Below, piece by piece: positions 43,752 to 54,824 of a stretch of 64,000 nt of DNA. A model generated the notes under the pieces. It was not told the DNA's origin. It was given only the letters and a program-made list of their open reading frames with translations, and did not search any database. Numbering within the stretch: the first letter of the stretch is position 1; every line of letters starts with the position of its first letter. The stretch is from Mesorhizobium loti (GTDB lineage Bacteria; Pseudomonadota; Alphaproteobacteria; Rhizobiales; Rhizobiaceae). The stretch is from contig AP017605.1 of the NCBI GenBank assembly GCA_002356515.1, positions 4,597,001 to 4,661,000 of the forward strand. The letters are read 5' to 3'. The position numbers and the translations under genes are program-made.

Positions 43752-45410
43752 TCACGCCACCGAGCGTCCTGATGCCCGGCCGGCGCTGCGGCCGGAGAAG
43801 ATACAGCCGCCGAGGAAGGTGCCTTCCAGTGCGGCATAGCCATGCACGCCGCCGCCGCCGAAGCCGGCCGCCTCGCCAACGGCATAGAGGCCGGCCACCG
43901 CTTGGCCGTCAGCGCCCAGCACGCGGCTGTCGAGGTCGGTCTGCAGGCCGCCCAGCGTTTTGCGAGTCAGGATGTTGAGGCGCACCGCGATCAGCGGGCC
44001 GTTCGCCGGGTCGAGCATCTTGTGCGGCTTGGCCGTGCGGATGAGCTTGTCGCCGAGATAGGCCCGAGCCCCGCGCAGCGCGGTGATCTGCATGTCCTTG
44101 GAGAACGGATTGTCGAGTTGCCTGTCGCGGGCACGGATCTCACGCTCGACCTCAGCGACATCGAGCAGCGGCTCGCCGCCGGCCAGCGCATTCATGCGCG
44201 CCACCAGCGTCGAAAGATCGGCCTCGACGATGAAGTCCTCGCCCTTCTCCATGAAGGCTTTTACCGGTCCCGGAATGCCTGAGGTGGCGCGGCCGAGCAC
44301 CTGGCGCCAGCTTTTTCCCGTCAGGTCCGGGTTCTGTTCGGAGCCCGACAGGGCGAACTCTTTCTGGATGATTTTTTTGGTCAGGATGAACCAGGAATAG
44401 TCGAAGCCGGTGCTCATGATGTGGCTGAGCGTGCCGAGCGTATCGAAACCGGGATAGAGCGGCACCGGCAGGCGTTTGCCCTGCGCGTCGAGCCACAGCG
44501 AGGACGGGCCGGGCAGGATACGGATCGCATGCTCAGTCCAGATCGGCGCCCAGTTCCTGATGCCCTCGACATAGTGCCACATGCGGTCGCGGTTGATGAT
44601 CGAACCGCCGGCAGCCTCGGTGATCGCCAGCATCCGGCCGTCGACATGGTCGGGCACGCCGGTGATCATGCGCTTGGGCGCGGCGCCCAGCCGCTTGGGC
44701 CAGTTTTCCCGCACCAGTCGATGATTGGCGCCGATGCCACCGGAGGCGACGATCACGGCTTGCGCATGCAGCTCGAAATCGCCCGATATGTCGCGCGAGC
44801 TCTTATGGCCGCGCTCGACCGTGCTCGGCTGGAGGATATCGCCGTGCACGCCGGTCACGACGGCGCCCGTTCGCGTCAGTTCATTGACCCGGTGGCGAAA
44901 CCTGAAGCTGATCAATCCACGTTTTTGCGCCTCGCGCACGCGCAGGACAAAAGGTTCGAGCACGCCGGGGCCGGTGCCCCAGGTGATGTGGAAGCGTGGC
45001 ACCGAATTGCCGTGGCCGATGGCATTGCCGCCGCCGCGCTCGGCCCAACCGACGACGGGAAAGAATTTCAGGCCGCGCTGCAGCAGCCAGGAGCGCTTCT
45101 CGCCCGCGGCGAAACCGACATAGGCTTCCGCCCATTTGCGCGGCCAGAAATCCTCCGGCCGGTCGAAAGCAGCAGTGCCCATCCAGTCCTCGAGCGCCAG
45201 ATCATGCGAATCGCGGATGCGCATCCGCCGCTGCTCGGGCGAATCGACGAGGAAAAGCCCGCCGAACGACCAGAACGCCTGGCCGCCGAGCGACTGTTCC
45301 GGTTCCTGGTCGACGATAATGATTTTCTTGCCGGCCTCGGCAAGCTCGGCGGCGGCAACCAGCCCGGCCAGGCCGGCGCCGACAATGATCACGTCCGCAT
45401 CATCAGCCAT
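43752..45410 (-). CDS. FAD-binding dehydrogenase (fumarate reductase/ketosteroid dehydrogenase-like)
   Basis: A 552-residue flavoprotein. The FAD motif is VIIVGAGLAGLVAAAELAEAG with the Glu-like VDQE at the end of the second strand; QSLGGQAFWSFGG and the C-terminal LYAVGEAAGFGGGGVHGYAALEGTFLGGCIFSG are typical of this group. No signal peptide is visible. It lies downstream of a Gfo/Idh/MocA gene by 40 bases and is probably co-transcribed. Many relatives are annotated only as FAD-binding dehydrogenases; the substrate is unknown. Confidence 0.85.
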   Translation of the reverse strand: MADDADVIIVGAGLAGLVAAAELAEAGKKIIIVDQEPEQSLGGQAFWSFGGLFLVDSPEQRRMRIRDSHDLALEDWMGTAAFDRPEDFWPRKWAEAYVGFAAGEKRSWLLQRGLKFFPVVGWAERGGGNAIGHGNSVPRFHITWGTGPGVLEPFVLRVREAQKRGLISFRFRHRVNELTRTGAVVTGVHGDILQPSTVERGHKSSRDISGDFELHAQAVIVASGGIGANHRLVRENWPKRLGAAPKRMITGVPDHVDGRMLAITEAAGGSIINRDRMWHYVEGIRNWAPIWTEHAIRILPGPSSLWLDAQGKRLPVPLYPGFDTLGTLSHIMSTGFDYSWFILTKKIIQKEFALSGSEQNPDLTGKSWRQVLGRATSGIPGPVKAFMEKGEDFIVEADLSTLVARMNALAGGEPLLDVAEVEREIRARDRQLDNPFSKDMQITALRGARAYLGDKLIRTAKPHKMLDPANGPLIAVRLNILTRKTLGGLQTDLDSRVLGADGQAVAGLYAVGEAAGFGGGGVHGYAALEGTFLGGCIFSGRSAGRASGRSVA

Positions 45411-45450
45411 TTTCCCTCCCAGGATTAGCCGGCTATTTTAATGCAGGCAG

Positions 45451-46440
45451 TTAGACGGTCTCCCAGTTGCCGTCCCTGCCGCCGGCGCGGAAGATGGCGT
45501 CGATGACCTTCTGGTTGAGCACGGACTCCTCCAGCGTGAAGACACGCTCCTTGCCGCCCTGTGCGGCGCGCGCGAAAGTTTCGACCTCCAACCGGTATTG
45601 CTGTGTGCCGGGAAAGCGGAACACTTGTGCTTCGGTGTGGTTCTGGTTGTGCAGTTCGACGCGGTGATGGTCGTAGAGCCCGGCATTGAACGGCGAAAAC
45701 ACCTCGATGAAACCCTTCTCGCCGTGGAACACCATCACCTGGCGTGCCGCCATCTGCGTCGACAGATAGAAGGACAGTTCGAAGTCGCCGAAATCGGCGC
45801 GGATCGAGGAATAGATGTCGGTGCCGAATTTCTTATCGCGCTCGATTGTCGCTTGCACGCGTAGCGGCTCCTTGCCGGTCGAAAATCGCGTCGACACGGT
45901 CGGGTAAACGCCGATATCGGGCAGCGCGCCGCCGCCGAGATCGAGCTGGTTGCGCATATTGTTGGGATCGACATTGTAGTAGGAGAACGCGCCCTGCACA
46001 TGGCGCAGCCGGCCAATGGCGCCGCTGGCGATGAGGTCGCGCACCTTGATCCATTGCGGGTGGTAGATGACCATGAAGGCTTCGCAAACCAGCACCTTCC
46101 TGGCATCGCGCAGCTTGATCAGCGGCGGGATATCCTTGACGTCGAGCGCCAGAGGCTTCTCGACCAGCACATGCTTGCCCGCCTCAATGGCCTTTGCCGT
46201 CCATTCGACATGCTGCGAGGTCGGCAGCGGGATATAGACGCCGTCAACCTCCTTGGAGGCGAGAAGCTCCTCATAGGAGCCGAAGGCATGGCGGGCGCCG
46301 AAACGGTCTGCCAGCGCCTTGGCCTTCGACAGGTCGCGGCTGGCGATCGCCGAAAGCACGCCATTCTCCGCTTCGACCATTGCCGGCAACAAATGCTCGC
46401 GGCCGATCTTGGCCGTCGACAACACACCCCATCGGAACAT
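45451..46440 (-). CDS. Gfo/Idh/MocA-family oxidoreductase
   Basis: A 329-residue dehydrogenase. I use the ATG at 46440 with GGAG seven bases upstream; a GTG directly before it is also possible. The Rossmann opening is [12 protein letters not shown] (a GxxxxxxG variant, as in glucose-fructose and xylose dehydrogenases), the catalytic Lys is in VLVEKPLAL, and [15 protein letters not shown] is the substrate-side motif. NAD(P)-dependent oxidation of a sugar is expected. It heads a two-gene unit with the flavoprotein. Confidence 0.85.
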   Translation of the reverse strand: MFRWGVLSTAKIGREHLLPAMVEAENGVLSAIASRDLSKAKALADRFGARHAFGSYEELLASKEVDGVYIPLPTSQHVEWTAKAIEAGKHVLVEKPLALDVKDIPPLIKLRDARKVLVCEAFMVIYHPQWIKVRDLIASGAIGRLRHVQGAFSYYNVDPNNMRNQLDLGGGALPDIGVYPTVSTRFSTGKEPLRVQATIERDKKFGTDIYSSIRADFGDFELSFYLSTQMAARQVMVFHGEKGFIEVFSPFNAGLYDHHRVELHNQNHTEAQVFRFPGTQQYRLEVETFARAAQGGKERVFTLEESVLNQKVIDAIFRAGGRDGNWETV

Positions 46441-46521
46441 CACGCTTCTCCATGTCGATTTACAGGCGACGAGGTTTGCCCGAAATCGACAGAAAAGCCA
46501 ATGACCGAAGGCAGACCCGGG

Positions 46522-47097
46522 TCAGCCCCGTTTCCCCGTCAGCGTCATGTCGAAGTCGACGACGTTGGAGTAGAGCGGCGTGCCGACATCCATGCCGTAG
46601 CGCGACCGCAGCACCTTGCCGGTGACGTGGAATTTGATCGTGCCGCCCTTCAAACCGTCGAGCTCTGCGGTGAACTTTTCCGCAAACGTCTTGCCGCGCG
46701 CCGTCAACCTGCCGGTGACAAGCGCCGACGTGTCGCCGGTGCGGGTCACGCTGGTCGAGCGAAACTGGATCTCCGGGCTGTTGGCCGCATCGAACACCGC
46801 GTCGGAGCGCAGAAAGGCGTCGATGCGGCTCTGGCCGGTGCCGACGCTTTCCGGATAGATGGTGAGATCGACCTTCGAGCGCCCGACATCACCATTGTCG
46901 ATGCGGATCGTGCCCTTGAAGCGGGCGAAGGCGCCGTCGAAGCCGCCGCCGCCGGCCTTGCCGATGGTGAAACGGATGCTGGAGCCTGCCGGACTGACGG
47001 TGTAGCTGCCCGCGGCGTCGCTCAACGCCACTGCCGCGGCTGCGGGCACGGCAAGGCATGCGGCAAAAGCCGCGAATCCAAGGATGCGCGCATGCAT
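46522..47097 (-). CDS. YceI-family periplasmic lipocalin-like protein
   Basis: A 191-residue protein with a signal peptide (FAAFAACLAVPAAAAVA). The YceI barrel is recognisable: YTVSPAGSSIRFTIGKAG at the start, then VDLTIYPESVGTG, the IQFRSTSVTRTGDTSALVTGRLTARG run and a final VDFDMTLTGKRG. Family members bind polyisoprenoid lipids. AAGGAA precedes the ATG. It lies downstream of a cytochrome b561 gene, the same pairing as yceJ-yceI in Escherichia coli, suggesting an envelope redox role. Confidence 0.92.
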   Translation of the reverse strand: MHARILGFAAFAACLAVPAAAAVALSDAAGSYTVSPAGSSIRFTIGKAGGGGFDGAFARFKGTIRIDNGDVGRSKVDLTIYPESVGTGQSRIDAFLRSDAVFDAANSPEIQFRSTSVTRTGDTSALVTGRLTARGKTFAEKFTAELDGLKGGTIKFHVTGKVLRSRYGMDVGTPLYSNVVDFDMTLTGKRG

Positions 47098-47166
47098 GGG
47101 ATTGTTCCTTTCCTGGAGGCAACGCTTGTTCGCGTCCTCACCTCACAAACGCGCCGGCCGCCCGCT

Positions 47167-47739
47167 CTATTCCCCGTCTGACGAAGGTGTGATCATACGC
47201 CTGAGCACGCTGTCGCGCAGCAGGAAGTGGTGGCGCAGCGCGGCTGCGGCATGCAGCGCGACGAGAGCGATGCCGGCATAGGCGAGATACCAGTGCGCCG
47301 CCGCCCAGAAGCTTTCGGCGGCATCGGATTCGGTGAGCGGCAGATTGGGCATCACGAACAGGTTGAACGGCATGGTCGGAATTTCCAGGGTCGAAACCGA
47401 AACCAGCGCCCAGCCCGACAAGGGCAAGGCGACCTGGAAGGCATAGAGCGCCAGATGCGCGAGCGGCGCCGTCCGCCGCTCCAGAACGCCGACCGAAGCC
47501 GGCAGAGGCGGCGCCGCATTGCCGAGCCGCCAGGCGATGCGCAGGATGATGAGGCCCAACAGCAGAAAGCCCAGGGATTTGTGCAGCTGGATCAGCTCGA
47601 AGGCCGTGCGCTGGCTCTGGGTCCTCACCATGATGAAGCCAAGGGCGAACTGGCCGATGAAGACGACGCCGATCAGCCAGTGCAGGAGGATCGTCGCCCA
47701 GCCGTAGCGGGTTGGCGTGTTGGTGATTGAGGTTTGCAT
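47167..47739 (-). CDS. cytochrome b561
   Basis: A 190-residue four-helix membrane protein. The start at 47739 (MQTSITNTPTRYGW) places the first heme His at residue 20 (ILLHWLIG); others are His53 (LHKSLG), His149 (AAHWYLAYAG) and His163 (ALHAAAALRHH). These are the b-type heme ligands of the family. It carries electrons across or within the inner membrane. The YceI gene follows 70 bases downstream. Confidence 0.9.
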   Translation of the reverse strand: MQTSITNTPTRYGWATILLHWLIGVVFIGQFALGFIMVRTQSQRTAFELIQLHKSLGFLLLGLIILRIAWRLGNAAPPLPASVGVLERRTAPLAHLALYAFQVALPLSGWALVSVSTLEIPTMPFNLFVMPNLPLTESDAAESFWAAAHWYLAYAGIALVALHAAAALRHHFLLRDSVLRRMITPSSDGE

Positions 47740-47771
47740 GGAAGGCGAACGTTGCAGAGCCGCGCTTTCTT

Positions 47772-47906
47772 CCACCCTCCCCCTTGTGGGGAGGGTCGGC
47801 GCGAAGCGACGGGGTGGGGCAGCGCCCTACGAGACCCCCATCCCGTCTCGCAATCTCCGCTTCGCTGCGACTGCGAGCCGACCCTCCCCACAAGGGGGAG
47901 GGTGAG
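47772..47906. repeat. 135-bp palindromic intergenic element, family B
   Basis: The left arm has CCACCCTCCCCCTTGTGGGG then AGGGTCGGC, and the right arm is its inverse: GCCGACCCTCCCCACAAGGG then GGAGGGTG. The arms also contain their own short hairpins, and the middle reads as non-coding. It differs in sequence from family A. It lies between the LysR gene end and the cytochrome b561 start, both minus strand. Confidence 0.8.
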
Positions 47907-47915
47907 GGGCGCTCC

Positions 47916-48806
47916 CTATCGACTCACCTTGAAAAAATCCACAAACGCCCTGAGCGCTGGCCGCATCTGTCGGCGGCTGGGATAATAAACGAAGAACCCG
48001 TCAAAGGGCGGGCACCAGTCCTCCAGCACGCGGATCAGCCTTCCGTCGGCGAGCGGGGCCTGGACATACGGCTCGAAGACGAAGGCGAGCCCGGCGCCGT
48101 CGCTCGCTGCCTGCGCGATCAGATGGTCCTCGTCGAGGATCAGCGGCCCTTGCGCTGATATCTCGATCTCCTCGCCGTCTTTCTCGAACTCCCAGCGGTA
48201 GAGGATGCCGCTGGAAAAGCGGAAGCGGATGCAGCGATGATCGGCAAGGTCGCGCGGATGGCGCGGCTTGGGGTTCGCCGCGAAATAGGATGGCGCGCCG
48301 ACCACCGCGCCGCGCATGTCCGGCCCGATGCGCACCGCGATCATGTCGCGCTGCAGGCTCTCGCCAAGCCGCACGCCGGCGTCGAAACCGCCCTCGACAA
48401 CGTCGGTGAAGCGGTCCTCGATGACGATCTCCAGCACGATGTCGGGATAGGCCCTGGCAAAGGCGCCGAGCCGCGGCGTCAGCACCAGATGCGCCGCCGT
48501 GCGCGGCACGCTGAGCCGCAGATTCCCGGCGGGTCGCTCCCGCGACTCGACCGCCGTCTCCAGAGCCAGGTCGATCTCGGAAAGGGCCGGCCGCAGCCGC
48601 TCCAAGAGTTGCGCGCCTTCTTCCGTCGGCGCGACACTGCGGGTGCTGCGCGCCAGCAGTCGCACGCCGAGCCGCGCCTCCAGGCTGGACACCGCATGGC
48701 TGACCGCCGATGGCGCGATGGCCAATTCCCTGGCCGCGCCGCGAAAACTGCCGCATTGAGCTACAGTTGCCAGCACGGCCAGTTGTGAGAGATGCGCTCG
48801 GTTCAT
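47916..48806 (-). CDS. LysR-family transcriptional regulator
   Basis: A 296-residue regulator. The start at 48806 (MNRAHLSQLAVL) leads into the winged HTH (FRGAARELAIAPSAVSHAVSSLEARLGVRLLARSTRSV). The rest is the LysR effector-binding domain. It is divergent from an aldo/keto reductase gene, with 97 bases between the starts, the normal layout for a LysR regulator and its target. The effector is unknown. Confidence 0.92.
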   Translation of the reverse strand: MNRAHLSQLAVLATVAQCGSFRGAARELAIAPSAVSHAVSSLEARLGVRLLARSTRSVAPTEEGAQLLERLRPALSEIDLALETAVESRERPAGNLRLSVPRTAAHLVLTPRLGAFARAYPDIVLEIVIEDRFTDVVEGGFDAGVRLGESLQRDMIAVRIGPDMRGAVVGAPSYFAANPKPRHPRDLADHRCIRFRFSSGILYRWEFEKDGEEIEISAQGPLILDEDHLIAQAASDGAGLAFVFEPYVQAPLADGRLIRVLEDWCPPFDGFFVYYPSRRQMRPALRAFVDFFKVSR

Positions 48807-48903
48807 TGATCTATTTCTTAGAACGACCCGTGCGCAGATGAGCCGATTATCGAGCATGGCGCAAGGCGCTACATCAGCGGCATCACAACAAGGAGATCTC
48901 GTG

Positions 48904-49899
<996 letters not shown>

Positions 49900-49940
49900 G
49901 CAATGGGGCGCTTCGGCGCCCCATTTTGTTGAGACGCCAA

Positions 49941-50110
49941 CGCGAGGCCCCCCTCTGTCCTGCCGGACATCTCCCCCACAAGGGGGGAGATTGAATGTCG
50001 TCGCGGCTTTCGCCAATCACCAGCGCTTGAAGGAAGGGCGGCACGGCCAAGCCGCCAATCTCCCTCCTTGTGGGGGAGATGGCCGGCAGGACAGAGGGGG
50101 GCGCCTCGCG
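49941..50110. repeat. 170-bp palindromic intergenic element, family A copy 3
   Basis: CGCGAGGCCCCCCTCTGTCC and GGACAGAGGGGGGCGCCTCG-like arms flank two smaller CTCCCCCACAAGGGGGGAG-type hairpins. It lies between the convergent ends of the aldo/keto reductase and nucleotidyltransferase genes. Compared with copies 1 and 2 the inner hairpins use CACAAG/CTTGTG in place of TCAAG/CTTGA. Confidence 0.8.
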
Positions 50111-50119
50111 CCTACTTCT

Positions 50120-50722
50120 CTACCACGGCACCAACTCAATCTCAGGCCAGTTCTCCTTTGCCCGCTTCCCCTTCGCCTCATGGGTCTGCCGGTTGTCCAT
50201 CATCCGGTTCGGCGTGATGCGAAACGAAAAAATGTCGCTCAGCCCGAACGGCGCCACCAGCCCCAACTGCCCGTCAGCGTCGAACCGCACCCCAACCGCA
50301 TGCGTCTTCGAGGCGAAATGGCTGACGGATTGGCTGGAACTCGCATAGCGCGGGCAGGGCTGCCCGAACTTTTGCGGATACCACAGATGCACCCGCGCCT
50401 GGTTGCGCACCTCGACGGGCAAGGGCAGCCCCTCGAAATGTCCTGCCGCCCGGCGGATGACCGCATCCTCAGCCTCGTAAGACAGGTCCGACTCGTCGAA
50501 ATAAAACAGGTCGACATCCCTAATGCCGTAACCTGACGGCTTGCCGGTCAGATGGTTCCAGACGCTGTTGTAGAGCGCGCCGGAAACCACCAGCCAGTCC
50601 GGCAGCGCCAGCGCGCGAGCCCGCACCAGCGCGTCGCGAACCAGCGGGTCCGCCGACACGATGTCGAGAAACGCCTCTCGCTGTGCTTCGAACGGCAGCC
50701 CGGAATAGCGCAGATGGTCCAT
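50120..50722 (-). CDS. nucleotidyltransferase-family protein (COG3575 type)
   Basis: A 200-residue protein. I use the ATG at 50722 with AAAGGG upstream. LPDWLVVSGALYNSVWNHLTG and the GYGIRDVDLFYFDESDLSYEAED block, with its Asp-x-Asp-like pair, match the nucleotidyltransferase fold of this family; PLPVEVRNQARVHLWY and the late PFGLSDIFSFRITPN are also conserved in it. The function is unknown; such proteins may modify tRNA, a small molecule or a toxin target. It stands just downstream of pheT on the same strand. Confidence 0.8.
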   Translation of the reverse strand: MDHLRYSGLPFEAQREAFLDIVSADPLVRDALVRARALALPDWLVVSGALYNSVWNHLTGKPSGYGIRDVDLFYFDESDLSYEAEDAVIRRAAGHFEGLPLPVEVRNQARVHLWYPQKFGQPCPRYASSSQSVSHFASKTHAVGVRFDADGQLGLVAPFGLSDIFSFRITPNRMMDNRQTHEAKGKRAKENWPEIELVPW

Positions 50723-50761
50723 CACCCTTTGGAGGGCGATTCGCCATCTGCCGGCAATCCC

Positions 50762-53170
50762 TTACGTCCTCAGCACGCCACCCGTCTGCTTGCCGACATT
50801 CTCGACGACGCGCTTGGCCAGCGCCTCGAAATCCTCGTCGGTCAGCGTCTTCTCGACCGGCTGGATCGACACTTCGATGGCGATCGACTTTTTGTCGGCG
50901 CCGAGCGCTGCGCCTTCGAAGATGTCGAAGACCGAGACGGCAGTGATCAGCTTCTTGTCGGCGGCCAATGCGGCGCGCACCAGCGTGCCGGCTTCCACCG
51001 TCTTGTCGACGACGAAGGCGAAGTCGCGCTTCACCGCCTGGAAGGCGGAGAGCTCCAGCTTCGGCTTGGTCTTCGTCGGCTTGGCCTTCGGTTCCGGCAC
51101 GGCATCGACGAACACTTCGAAGCCGCACAGCGGCCCGGACACATCGAGACCTTCCATCGTTTTGGGATGGAACTCGCCGAACGTGCCGAGCACGGTTTTC
51201 GGCCCGAGCTTGATCGTGCCGGAACGGCCGGGATGATACCAGGCCGGACCGCCGGCCTCGATCTGCAGCCGCTCGACCGGCGCGCCGCAGGCTTCCAGTG
51301 CCGCGATCGCATCGGCCTTGGCATCGAACACGCCGACCGGACCTGAATTGCCGGCCCAGTTGCGGCCGGAGCCGTCGAGCTTGGCGGTGCCGCGGCGCAC
51401 ACCGGCGGCCACGCGCCGCTGCTGGTCGGCGCCGTCGCCCTCATAGGTGCCCGAGACCTCGAACAGCGCCACATCGCCAACGCCCTTGTCGGCGTTGCGC
51501 TGGGCGGCGGCGATCAGTCCCGGCAGCAGCGACGGCCGCATGTCGGACATGTCGGCGGCGATCGGGTTGGCAAGCTTCAGCGCCGTCTGCCCACCGCCGA
51601 ACAGTTCGGCGTGTTTGGCCGGGATGAACGACCAGGTGACGGCCTCCATCATGCCGCGCACCGCAAGCGCCCGCTTGGCCGTGCGAGTGCGGACCTGCAG
51701 CGTGGTCAGGATTTTCGAATTGACCGCGTCATGCGCGCCGAGCGGCTGCGGGGCGATGTTGTCGACGCCATGGATGCGCATCACTTCCTCGACGAGATCG
51801 GCCTTGCCGTCGACATCCGGCCGCCAGGAGGGCACCTTCACCTTGACGATGTCGCCCGAGCCCTGTGGCTCGAAGCCGAGGCGAGTGAGGATGTCGAGGC
51901 TTTCCGCCTTCGGGACCTCGATGCCCGTCAGCCGCTTCACTTCCGACAGCGGGAAGGACACGATCTTCGGCTTGTGCCCGGCATAGCCGGCCACTTCCAT
52001 TTCCGTCGGCGTTCCGCCGCAGAAATCGAGCACCAGCCTGGTCGCGAGTTCGACGCCCGGCACCATGAATTCGGGGTCGACGCCGCGCTCGAAGCGATAG
52101 CGGGCGTCGGTGATGATGCCGAGCGCACGGCCGGTGCGGGCGGTTGCGATCGGGTCCCACAGCGCTGATTCGATCAGCACGTCGGTGGTGCTCTCATCGC
52201 AGCCCGAATGTTCGCCGCCCATGATGCCGGCGATCGATTCGACGCCGTTGTCGTCGGCAATCACGCACATCTCCGGCGTCAGCGTGTATTCGCGGCCGTC
52301 CAGCGCCAGCACTTTTTCGCCGTCCCTGGCGCGGCGCACCACGAGGTTGCCGGCCACCTTCGCGGCGTCGAACACATGCAGCGGCCGGCCGCGGTCGAAA
52401 GTGACATAGTTGGTGATGTCGACCAGGGCGCTGATCGGGCGCAAACCAATGGCGATCAGCCGCTGCTGCAGCCATTTCGGTGACGGGCCGTTCTTGACAC
52501 CCCTCACCATCGTCAGCGCGAAGCCAGGGCAGAGTTCCGGCGCCTCGATCGTGACCTTCACGGGGCACAGCCCGTCGCCGACATGCGGCATGATCGCGCC
52601 ACCCACGAGCCGTCCGAGCCCGCTCGCCGCCAGATCCCTGGCGATGCCGTAGACGCTGGTGGCATCTGGCCGGTTCGGCGTCAGATTGATCTCGATGACC
52701 GGATCGTCGAGATGCGCATAGGAGGCAAAGCTGGTGCCGACCGGCGCGTCGACCGGCAGGTCGATGATGCCGTTGTGTTCGTCGGACAGTTCCAGCTCGC
52801 GCTCGGAACACATCATGCCATGGCTTTCGACGCCCCGGATCTTGCCGACCGTCAGCGTCACGTCGATGCCGGGGACGTACGTGCCGGGCGCGGCGAAGGC
52901 GCCGATCAGCCCGGCGCGGGCGTTCGGCGCGCCGCAGACGACCTGGACGGGGGGCTTGCCGTCGCCGGTGTCGACGGTCAGCACGCGCAGCCGGTCGGCA
53001 TCGGGATGCTGCACCGCCGTCAGCACCTTGGCGATGACGAAGGGTTTCAGGCTCGACTTGTCGTCAACATGCTCGACTTCGAGGCCGATCGAGGTCAGCC
53101 GTTCGACGATCTCGTTGAGCGTGGCGTCGGTCTCGAGATGATCCTTGAGCCAGGAGAGGGTGAATTTCAT
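50762..53170 (-). CDS. pheT: phenylalanyl-tRNA synthetase beta subunit
   Basis: An 802-residue protein of normal length. Domains in order: N-terminal EMAP-II-like tRNA-binding domain (about 40-150), B3/B4 editing domain (about 210-380), B5 (about 400-475), the synthetase-like core, and a C-terminal FDX-ACB domain (about 705-800). With PheS it forms the alpha2beta2 enzyme that charges tRNA-Phe and edits Tyr. Its ATG overlaps the stop of a GFA-family gene (ATGA), which itself overlaps pheS. Confidence 0.97.
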   Translation of the reverse strand: MKFTLSWLKDHLETDATLNEIVERLTSIGLEVEHVDDKSSLKPFVIAKVLTAVQHPDADRLRVLTVDTGDGKPPVQVVCGAPNARAGLIGAFAAPGTYVPGIDVTLTVGKIRGVESHGMMCSERELELSDEHNGIIDLPVDAPVGTSFASYAHLDDPVIEINLTPNRPDATSVYGIARDLAASGLGRLVGGAIMPHVGDGLCPVKVTIEAPELCPGFALTMVRGVKNGPSPKWLQQRLIAIGLRPISALVDITNYVTFDRGRPLHVFDAAKVAGNLVVRRARDGEKVLALDGREYTLTPEMCVIADDNGVESIAGIMGGEHSGCDESTTDVLIESALWDPIATARTGRALGIITDARYRFERGVDPEFMVPGVELATRLVLDFCGGTPTEMEVAGYAGHKPKIVSFPLSEVKRLTGIEVPKAESLDILTRLGFEPQGSGDIVKVKVPSWRPDVDGKADLVEEVMRIHGVDNIAPQPLGAHDAVNSKILTTLQVRTRTAKRALAVRGMMEAVTWSFIPAKHAELFGGGQTALKLANPIAADMSDMRPSLLPGLIAAAQRNADKGVGDVALFEVSGTYEGDGADQQRRVAAGVRRGTAKLDGSGRNWAGNSGPVGVFDAKADAIAALEACGAPVERLQIEAGGPAWYHPGRSGTIKLGPKTVLGTFGEFHPKTMEGLDVSGPLCGFEVFVDAVPEPKAKPTKTKPKLELSAFQAVKRDFAFVVDKTVEAGTLVRAALAADKKLITAVSVFDIFEGAALGADKKSIAIEVSIQPVEKTLTDEDFEALAKRVVENVGKQTGGVLRT

Positions 53171-53589
53171 GGGACTGTTCCGTCTGGTCTTTTGACGCTT
53201 GATTTCAGGTGTCTGGGCAGGTCGTCGGACATATGCAGGAAGGGAAGCTGCTCGCTGACATAGGCATGCAGCCTTGGTTTGAAATCGGCCGGCGCGTCCA
53301 TGGCGCCGAGCATGAAGTAGATGTCATCCTCCAGCCGCTCGTCGACATAGGCGATGGGCGAGCCGCAGACGCCGCAAAACGAGCGCGTCACCGGGCCGTT
53401 CTCATACATCTTCAGCGCCTTGCCGGTGAACGCCACCTGGTCAACCAGGAAGCCGACAAAGGCCGAGACCGGCGCGCCGCTCGCCCGCCGGCAATCGCCG
53501 CAATGGCAATAGCTGACGTGATGCGGCTCGGCCGAGGCCTCGAACCGCACGGCGCCGCAGCGGCAGCCGCCGAGATGGGGCGCTGTCAT
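53167..53589 (-). CDS. GFA-family zinc protein inserted between pheS and pheT
   Basis: A 140-residue protein of the glutathione-dependent formaldehyde-activating enzyme (GFA/DUF636) fold. Zinc ligands are Cys9/Cys11 (GGCRCGAV), Cys28/Cys30/Cys33 (CHCGDC) and Cys72/Cys75 (FCGVCG). It overlaps both neighbours by ATGA, so all three are translated together. True Gfa binds S-hydroxymethylglutathione, but most relatives have no known function. A link with phenylalanine tRNA charging is not implied by the family. Confidence 0.85.
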   Translation of the reverse strand: MTAPHLGGCRCGAVRFEASAEPHHVSYCHCGDCRRASGAPVSAFVGFLVDQVAFTGKALKMYENGPVTRSFCGVCGSPIAYVDERLEDDIYFMLGAMDAPADFKPRLHAYVSEQLPFLHMSDDLPRHLKSSVKRPDGTVP

Positions 53590-54689
53590 GCGCTCAAGCC
53601 GCCGAACAAAGTCGGCATGTCGAGCGGCCGGAAACCGTAATGCGACAGCCAGCGCACATCGGCGTCGAAGAAGGCGCGCAGGTCCGGCATGCCGTATTTC
53701 AGCATGGCGATGCGGTCGATGCCCATGCCCCAGGCAAAGCCCTGATACTCGTCCGGATCGAGTCCGCCGGCGCGCAGCACATTGGGATGCACCATGCCGC
53801 AGCCGAGGATCTCCATCCAGTCGGAGCCTTCGCCGAAGCGCACTTCGCCGGGCCGCGAGCGGTCGCACTGGATGTCGACCTCGAGGCTTGGCTCGGTGAA
53901 CGGGAAGAAGGACGGCCGGAAGCGCATCTTGACCGACGGCACCTCGAAGAACGCCTTGCAGAATTCTTCCAGCACCCATTTCATGTTGGCGACATTGGCC
54001 GTCTTGTCGATCACCAGTCCCTCGACCTGATGGAACATCGGCGAGTGCGTCGCGTCGGAATCCTGGCGGTAGGTCTTGCCCGGAATGACGATGCGGATCG
54101 GCGGCTTCTGCTTCTCCATGGTGCGGATCTGCACGGGCGAGGTGTGGGTGCGCAACAGCTTGCGCTCGCCCTTCTCGTCCGGCTGGAAGAAGAAGGTGTC
54201 GTGCATCTCGCGCGCCGGATGCCCCTCGGGGAAATTCAGCGCGGTGAAATTGTAATAGTCGGTCTCGATATCGGGACCTTCGGCGATGGCGAAGCCGAGA
54301 TCGCCGAAGATCGCGGCGATCTCGTCGATGACCTGGCTGATCGGATGGATGCGGCCGCGCTCGGCCGGCGACTGCCGCACCGGCAGAGTCACGTCGACCT
54401 TTTCCGCGGCCAGCCGCGCCGCGATGGCGACGTCCTTCAGTTCGGCCTTGCGGGCCGTCAGCGCCTCGGTGACGCGGTTCTTCAGGCCGTTGATGACAGG
54501 GCCTTTCACCTGCCGCTCCTCGGCAGTCATCGCGCCAAGCGTTTTCAGCATCTCGGACACGGTGCCCTTCTTGCCGAAAGCGGCGATGCGCACGGCCTCG
54601 ATGGCCGGCTCGTCGGCGGCCGATGCGATGTCGGCCAGAAGGGAGCTTTCAAGCGTATCCAGGCCAGTGGTTGCGTCGTTCAAGGTCAA
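53586..54689 (-). CDS. pheS: phenylalanyl-tRNA synthetase alpha subunit
   Basis: About 367 residues. The class II motifs are [40 protein letters not shown] and the final [17 protein letters not shown]. The frame is open to an ATG at 54749, but that lies only a few bases after a terminator T-run and has no ribosome site. I prefer a TTG at 54689 or 54683, or a nearby rare start, which also gives a length close to the usual 350-365. The catalytic subunit activates Phe. A terminator or attenuator hairpin precedes it. Confidence 0.93.
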   Translation of the reverse strand: MTLNDATTGLDTLESSLLADIASAADEPAIEAVRIAAFGKKGTVSEMLKTLGAMTAEERQVKGPVINGLKNRVTEALTARKAELKDVAIAARLAAEKVDVTLPVRQSPAERGRIHPISQVIDEIAAIFGDLGFAIAEGPDIETDYYNFTALNFPEGHPAREMHDTFFFQPDEKGERKLLRTHTSPVQIRTMEKQKPPIRIVIPGKTYRQDSDATHSPMFHQVEGLVIDKTANVANMKWVLEEFCKAFFEVPSVKMRFRPSFFPFTEPSLEVDIQCDRSRPGEVRFGEGSDWMEILGCGMVHPNVLRAGGLDPDEYQGFAWGMGIDRIAMLKYGMPDLRAFFDADVRWLSHYGFRPLDMPTLFGGLSA

Positions 54690-54755
54690 ACTCGCTACGT
54701 TGGAAATCTGCGCTAACGTGAAAGTCACGTTTAAGTTGATATCGGGCATAAGAAA

Positions 54756-54784
54756 AACCCGCGCCAGCCGTGCCAGCGCGGGTT
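54756..54784 (-). terminator. rho-independent hairpin between rplT and pheS, possible attenuator
   Basis: On the minus strand AACCCGCGC, an 11-base loop and GCGCGGGTT are followed directly by TTT. It sits 40 bases after the rplT stop and about 65 bases before the proposed pheS start. pheST is attenuator-controlled in some bacteria, so it may be a regulated terminator. I found no Phe-rich leader peptide. Confidence 0.75.
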
Positions 54785-54824
54785 CCCCATAATCAGAATT
54801 GCGAATGCTTGGGAAGCGCTGGTC

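Noticed and set aside
50519..51128. Minus-strand frame overlapping the pheT 3' end and the nucleotidyltransferase
   Set aside because: It is out of frame with both well-supported genes and Arg-rich, as expected of a shadow.
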